This document shows positions 18,701 through 22,770 of a DNA stretch of 22,770 nucleotides, one piece after another; position 1 is the stretch's first letter; every line of letters begins with the position of its first letter. Below the pieces are notes generated by a model, which worked only from the letters and a program-made list of their open reading frames with translations, had not been told where the DNA came from and did not search any database. Origin of the DNA: Pelargonium cotyledonis. Taxonomy: Eukaryota > Streptophyta > Magnoliopsida > Geraniales > Geraniaceae. Position numbers and translations under genes: made by a program. Where the stretch lies: positions 1 through 22,770 of the forward strand of contig JAYMTA010000958.1 of the NCBI GenBank assembly GCA_036897625.1. The letters run 5' to 3'.

Positions 18701-21700
18701 TATAATACATTAAAACTGCTACTCTATCTTAACCTATTTATGAAGATTTTCAGATGTATTATACTATCTAACATGCCTCTTTCTTGGGTTGTCTATTCTT
18801 ATTCAGATTTCGGGTAGGATTCCTTTCAAAGCAGATCTTGCTTTTGTGTCGGGAACTGGTATTAAAAGTGCAAGAGTAGAAGAACGTCTCAGCAGCATTA
18901 CAGGTTATTTTCCTGTATACAGTCATTTTTCATAATGATATATATGTGTGTGTGTGTGTGTATAATTAACAGAAGTTTCAGAATAATGAACTTCTCTAAC
19001 ATCTATCTTCATTGATGCATTCTTAAATCTTAACAAAGTAGGGAAATGGAAGATTCCAAAATGTTGGTTCCAAAATCTTGACAGCAGAAGTTAATATTAA
19101 TACCTTTTTAATTGACATTTTCTTAATGTTTGCTTTCACATAGTGCAAGTTCTAATATGGGAGTCAAGTGTTGTATGTGGATTTTGAAGAATTAAATTTT
19201 CTTTTTCTAAAGTAGCAATTAAACTTCAGGTACATATTTATGCTGTTTCTCCTCCCGTATAGTTCAGATTGTGGACCTGTTTGCTGCTATTTTTTTTACC
19301 CTCCCCCCCAAAAAGAATTATAAGCTTAGGAAACATGCCAATGTGTTTTGAATCAGTATCGAAATGTCTCAAATTTGTATTATTCAAAATTTCATACTTT
19401 GTTCATTTCTATTCAGATCATAAGTTCTCTATTTCATCATCTTAACTTATTTTAGTTTAACTGTATAATTTTAGGCACCTTACTTACTGGTCAGTTCAAA
19501 GAGAAGCAAAGAGAATTTGACACAAAATTTGAGCTATGCTTTAATCCTGGTGACAAGGTATCATCTATGGACATCATTTTGTTTTCTACTCCAGTGTACT
19601 ATAGTTAAATGCCATGTGACAAACTTGCTGCTACAAGTCAATGTGGTTGTTATGAGCATATTTTGGAGATTTGACTGTCATTCCATGGCAGTATTTTAAT
19701 GCATCTTCTGTGTCTGTAAGACCATTTTACATTGTATGTTGTTGAATCTAACTTCTTCATAAGGAGGCAATAGTATAGGACCAACAAATAGATTTAATAT
19801 TTTAGTTATCTTCAAAATTTTCTCTTGTAATGATAGCTCCATTTTTTGTGATTTGGATAATAATGTGGTTGCTACATTAGTAATCAAATGAATGCATAAA
19901 GGTCTTCCAAACTCTAGATGATAGGTGTTTTAGTAGGCGTTAAATTCATTCCAGTGATCATTACCTGTTATTTTTGTGAAGTTGCTTTTAATGTCAAAAA
20001 TCATCATTTTGCCAGAACTAAAACAATTCTGATATCTGGTGTTGTGTTTTTCAGCCTGAGTCTGAGTTCAGGACTGTCGGTAAGGCTGCTATCAGTAACT
20101 TGTTGGGTGGCATAGGCTACTTCTATGGCCAATCAAAAATTTCGTTGCCGAAAGACTCTAATGTAAGTTACCAAGTTATTTGTGTTTGATGTAATTTCCT
20201 TGTCTTTTCCGTATAGTATTACCCAAGGTACCATATCACTCGTTATGACAACATATCAAATACATATGCTATTTCCTCCAATTTGTATTCTGTGAATGCT
20301 TTGAGTTTTATTTATTCTGACCTCTTTTTTTTTTTTACTTCTCATCAGTTGTGTAGAAATGCAATGATGTATTCATTATAGAGTTGTGCATTACGTGAAA
20401 CTACAAGAAACTGAATAAGATTAGGCTATTTGCTAATTAATAGACTTTTCTATTGTCAGCTCACTTCTGGATTCACATTTTGTTATGTGGATTTAGTATT
20501 TACAAACAAAGTAACCATCAAATATGCTTAAAGAACGTTATTTAAAGAGGGATTAATGATCGGATGTCAGGTTCTTGTTCTTGTCATTTATCTATTGTCG
20601 CTTCAACTTGTCTACACAATAGTTTTCACCTGGTTTTTCAATTTATAAAGAAAGGGATGTTCATCCTTTCATATTATTCATGTGAGCTTTCTTGTTCTTC
20701 TTTTGCCTTTTGACTAAATCCTTTATTTCATACGAGCAGTTTGTCATGTTAACCAAATTCCATATCCTGACCAAGTCATACAGTGTGTCTTTTTCTCGTG
20801 CAGCTTAAAAGTCGTAATAATTATATCTATTATTGGCCAGCTGAGCTTTATACAGCTGTTCCAAGTCGACCCTTCTTCCCAAGGGGATTTCTTTGGGATG
20901 AAGGTTTTCATCAGCTACTTATCTGGTTAGTAGCATATTAAAGTACAAAGCTGCATTTCTTTTACATTTTCCTCCATGCATATTGCCAGTTTTCTGCTTC
21001 TTCAAGTAACAAGTATACTACTCTTTTGGCAATATGGAATTGTTTTTAATCCATCAGTCTGCCTAATTATTCAAATGCTGATCAGGCGGTGGGATGTCCA
21101 TATATCCTTGGATATACTTGGGCATTGGTTGGATCTAATGAACATTGATGGATGGATTCCCCGTGAGCAAATTTTGGGTGCTGAAGCATTAAGGTACATC
21201 ATAGTATCGTTTTAAGTGTGTAGGGGAAATTCAATATTGTCAGTGAAGTAATTTGTGAAGTCTTTCTTGGTGTAACTACAGTAAGGTCCCAGAGGAATTT
21301 GTTCTTCAGCATCCAACGAATGGAAATCCACCAACTTTATTTTTGGTTTTACGAGGTATGTTTTTTCTTTCAGATTTTGCTATAATGTCAATGATATATG
21401 TTCACTTTTATCATGCGTTTTACTTTTTATAGATTCTGCTGTCTTCTCGATTATTGATAGGCATGAGATATATGACTTATTTGATGGTCTGCAAAGTTGC
21501 ATAGAGTGTCATCCCTTAATTGGGTTTTGATTCTTAGAAGCTTCCGGGAGTGCTGTTTATTTATGTAATTTGAGTCTGCAGTTACTTTTTCTTTTCCTAT
21601 GCTTTGAAGAAAATGGAGAGAATGATTTAAAATCCATATACGAGTTTTGCACACGGATTTTCACATTTTCGATCATCCACTTCCTAGACCTGTGATACTT

Positions 21701-22538
21701 CTTTGTGACTATGGCAAAAAGTAAATTACCCACTAGAGGAAGATTCACATAGCCTCCACTCCAGTACACCTAAGGATGGATTCACATAGCCTCCACTCCA
21801 GTACACCTAAGGATGGATTCACTTATTTAGCGGGATTTTAGTTGCAAAAAAGGAGAAAATTACACCAGTTGTATATTTACTGATTTTATTCCTAATTCGA
21901 GAACATGAAGATATATAATCTTAAACTGAATGTACCCCATTATTCTGTTTAAAGGGAGCTACTTATGATCAGTTTGGAGGTGGATAAGTTCTCATATGGA
22001 AAAATATTGCTTTCCTCTCTGGTTTTTGCTACTTTATTTCAGATGAGCCATGATTTATTCTTATCTTCTCTAATTGACTATTACTCTCAAGTCTCAATCA
22101 GTAAAGCACAGTAGCAGATTAAGTGATGCTGTTTCTCTGTTTTTTAATTTATTATGTACTCTTGGTCACATATTAGCTGGATGATATTTTACTTAATCAT
22201 GTGAACATAATCTGACTGTTGTGCTACCCTTTCCAGATCTTATTGCTGGCATGAAGAAAAACAAGTTCACAGTAACTGAAAGTGATCACATCTCTTCATT
22301 CCTGCAGCGGGCTTTTGTTCGTGTTGAAGCTTGGTTCCAATGGTTTAACACTACCCAGTCAGGTATCAGGATTTCTTACTCCGGTAGTGCATAATTTTTT
22401 AGTTCACGTATTTGTTAAAATACTTACTTCCATTTGAGCTTATTTTATGAAATTATAATTATCAATATAGGGAAGGAGATGGGCAGCTACTTTTGGCATG
22501 GAAGAGACAGCACAACAATTCGTGAAATAAATCCAAAG
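15719..22538 (+). CDS. GCS1: Mannosyl-oligosaccharide glucosidase GCS1 (glucosidase I, GH63), 5' part
   Basis: Trims the outermost glucose from Glc3Man9GlcNAc2 on new glycoproteins in the ER; the Arabidopsis gene is GCS1/KNOPF. Exons: 15719-16021, 16411-16484, 16724-16975, 17656-17824, 18382-18471, 18608-18676, 18807-18903, 19475-19557, 20055-20162, 20804-20925, 21086-21193, 21282-21355, 22237-22362, 22471-22538. All have GT-AG borders and join in phase to 581 codons without a stop; the family is about 850 residues, so roughly 270 lie beyond the window. The cytosolic tail carries RRSARSR (8-14), an arginine-type ER-retention signal, then one membrane span at about 56-76: a type II ER protein. 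GH63 hallmarks seen are [14 protein letters not shown] (425-438), [14 protein letters not shown] (440-453), DGWIPREQ (477-484) and FWHGRD (566-571). The in-frame TTG at 15707 is not the start; ATG 15719 gives the family N-terminus MTG. Introns hold a LINE fragment and small duplications only. Confidence 0.93.
16106..16325. repeat. Tandem duplication inside GCS1 intron 1, period about 133 bases
   Basis: 16106-16189 and 16239-16325 are related: both start AGAATTGCARTTGAATC, continue through a GATGAAA and ACTTCTG block, and end GAATTTGAGCT. Several substitutions and small indels separate them, so the duplication is old. Confidence 0.6.
17042..17443 (+). mobile_element. LINE reverse transcriptase fragment in GCS1 intron 3
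   Basis: The piece encodes [15 protein letters not shown], then [17 protein letters not shown] and FPFTIGL in one frame. After frame changes near 17205-17275 it continues with [18 protein letters not shown] and [19 protein letters not shown]. The FVDD box is the catalytic motif of the reverse transcriptase, normally FADD in this group, and the order matches plant non-LTR elements, probably of the RTE type. Only about 130 residues of the central to late reverse transcriptase remain; endonuclease and tail are missing. It lies in the sense direction and leaves both splice sites of the intron untouched. Confidence 0.75.
18945..18960. repeat. (TG)8 microsatellite in GCS1 intron 7
   Basis: Eight TG units preceded by a short TA run, within intron 18904-19474. 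No other feature is seen in that intron. Confidence 0.9.
21743..21822. repeat. Perfect 37-base tandem duplication in GCS1 intron 12
   Basis: The unit at 21743-21779 is repeated without a mismatch at 21780-21816, and six more bases begin a third copy. The 881-base intron 21356-22236 has nothing else recognisable. Perfect identity points to a recent event, or to an assembly artefact. Confidence 0.9.
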
Positions 22539-22687
22539 GTATGTTTTTACAGCATTACATATATCTTGAAATCTTAGTGTTTCAAGTTAGGCTTTAGTGC
22601 TTGTTGAGGACCAACTTAAAGCTGATAGTTGAAGCCCAATTTAATGTCCTTCACGTTTAAGCCCGTTATCGCTTTGCGCGTTATCCC

Positions 22688-22755
22688 TTAGGCGGTTTAG
22701 GTGTTTTGGATTACCTCTGAGGTCTCGGTTCGAGCCTCTCTGGTGATGGTATGCA
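22688..22755 (+). mobile_element. SINE-like tRNA-type promoter boxes
   Basis: GGTTCGAGCC at 22727-22736 fits the RNA polymerase III B box GGTTCGANNCC, and TAGGCGGTTTAGG about 35 bases upstream is a weak A box. It does not fold as a tRNA. It follows the last GCS1 exon of the window, so it lies in intron 14. The right side runs into an AT repeat and the window edge, so the element cannot be completed here. Confidence 0.35.
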
Positions 22756-22770
22756 ATATATATATATATA
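22756..22770. repeat. AT dinucleotide run at the window edge
   Basis: Alternating A and T to the last base; its full length is not visible. Confidence 0.8.

Noticed and set aside
22688-22755. Genuine tRNA gene at the B box
   Set aside because: The surrounding bases do not form acceptor, D or anticodon stems.
1-22770. LTR elements, other virus-like copies or CRISPR arrays
   Set aside because: No long terminal repeats, capsid or integrase-type reading frames, or spaced short repeats were seen; the only clear retroelement coding piece is the LINE fragment.

Overview
The window is nuclear DNA of a flowering plant, most likely a eudicot. It is AT-rich between genes and has many short GT-AG introns. 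It carries plant-type families: a calmodulin-like protein, an At3g27210-type small protein, an ABCC10-type transporter and the plant glucosidase I GCS1. The sparse mobile elements (MITEs, a LINE piece, SINE-like promoter boxes) also fit a dicot genome. The exact species cannot be read from the sequence.

Layout. 1-345 looks like the 3' tail of a retroposon. 694-1116 (+) is an intronless calmodulin-like gene with a TATA box and an E2F-like motif upstream. 1117-3375 is intergenic, with a MITE at 1772-2004 and a degenerate 112-base duplication. 3376-3702 (-) is a small plant-specific gene whose leader holds 27 AG/CT units. 3806-5668 has no confident gene, but 4595-5566 holds several exon-like open stretches of unknown origin. 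5669-7412 (+) is a three-exon gene of the At3g27210 type, with a Stowaway-like MITE in its second intron. 7864-14824 (+) is a nearly full-length ABCC10-like ABC transporter with its introns retained but with stops, frameshifts and an internal deletion, so it reads as a recent pseudogene. 15719 to the window end (+) is the 5' two-thirds of GCS1, fourteen intact exons giving 581 residues, with the gene running off the right edge.

The genes do not form a pathway together; this is an ordinary plant gene neighbourhood. The main points of interest are the decay of the ABC transporter while all its neighbours stay intact, a hAT-like MITE with 15-base inverted ends inside one of its introns, the unusually short form of the At3g27210-like protein, and the unassigned exon-like stretches at 4595-5566. 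I found no undescribed biological system, no CRISPR array, no RNA gene I would defend, and no identifiable virus-like element.
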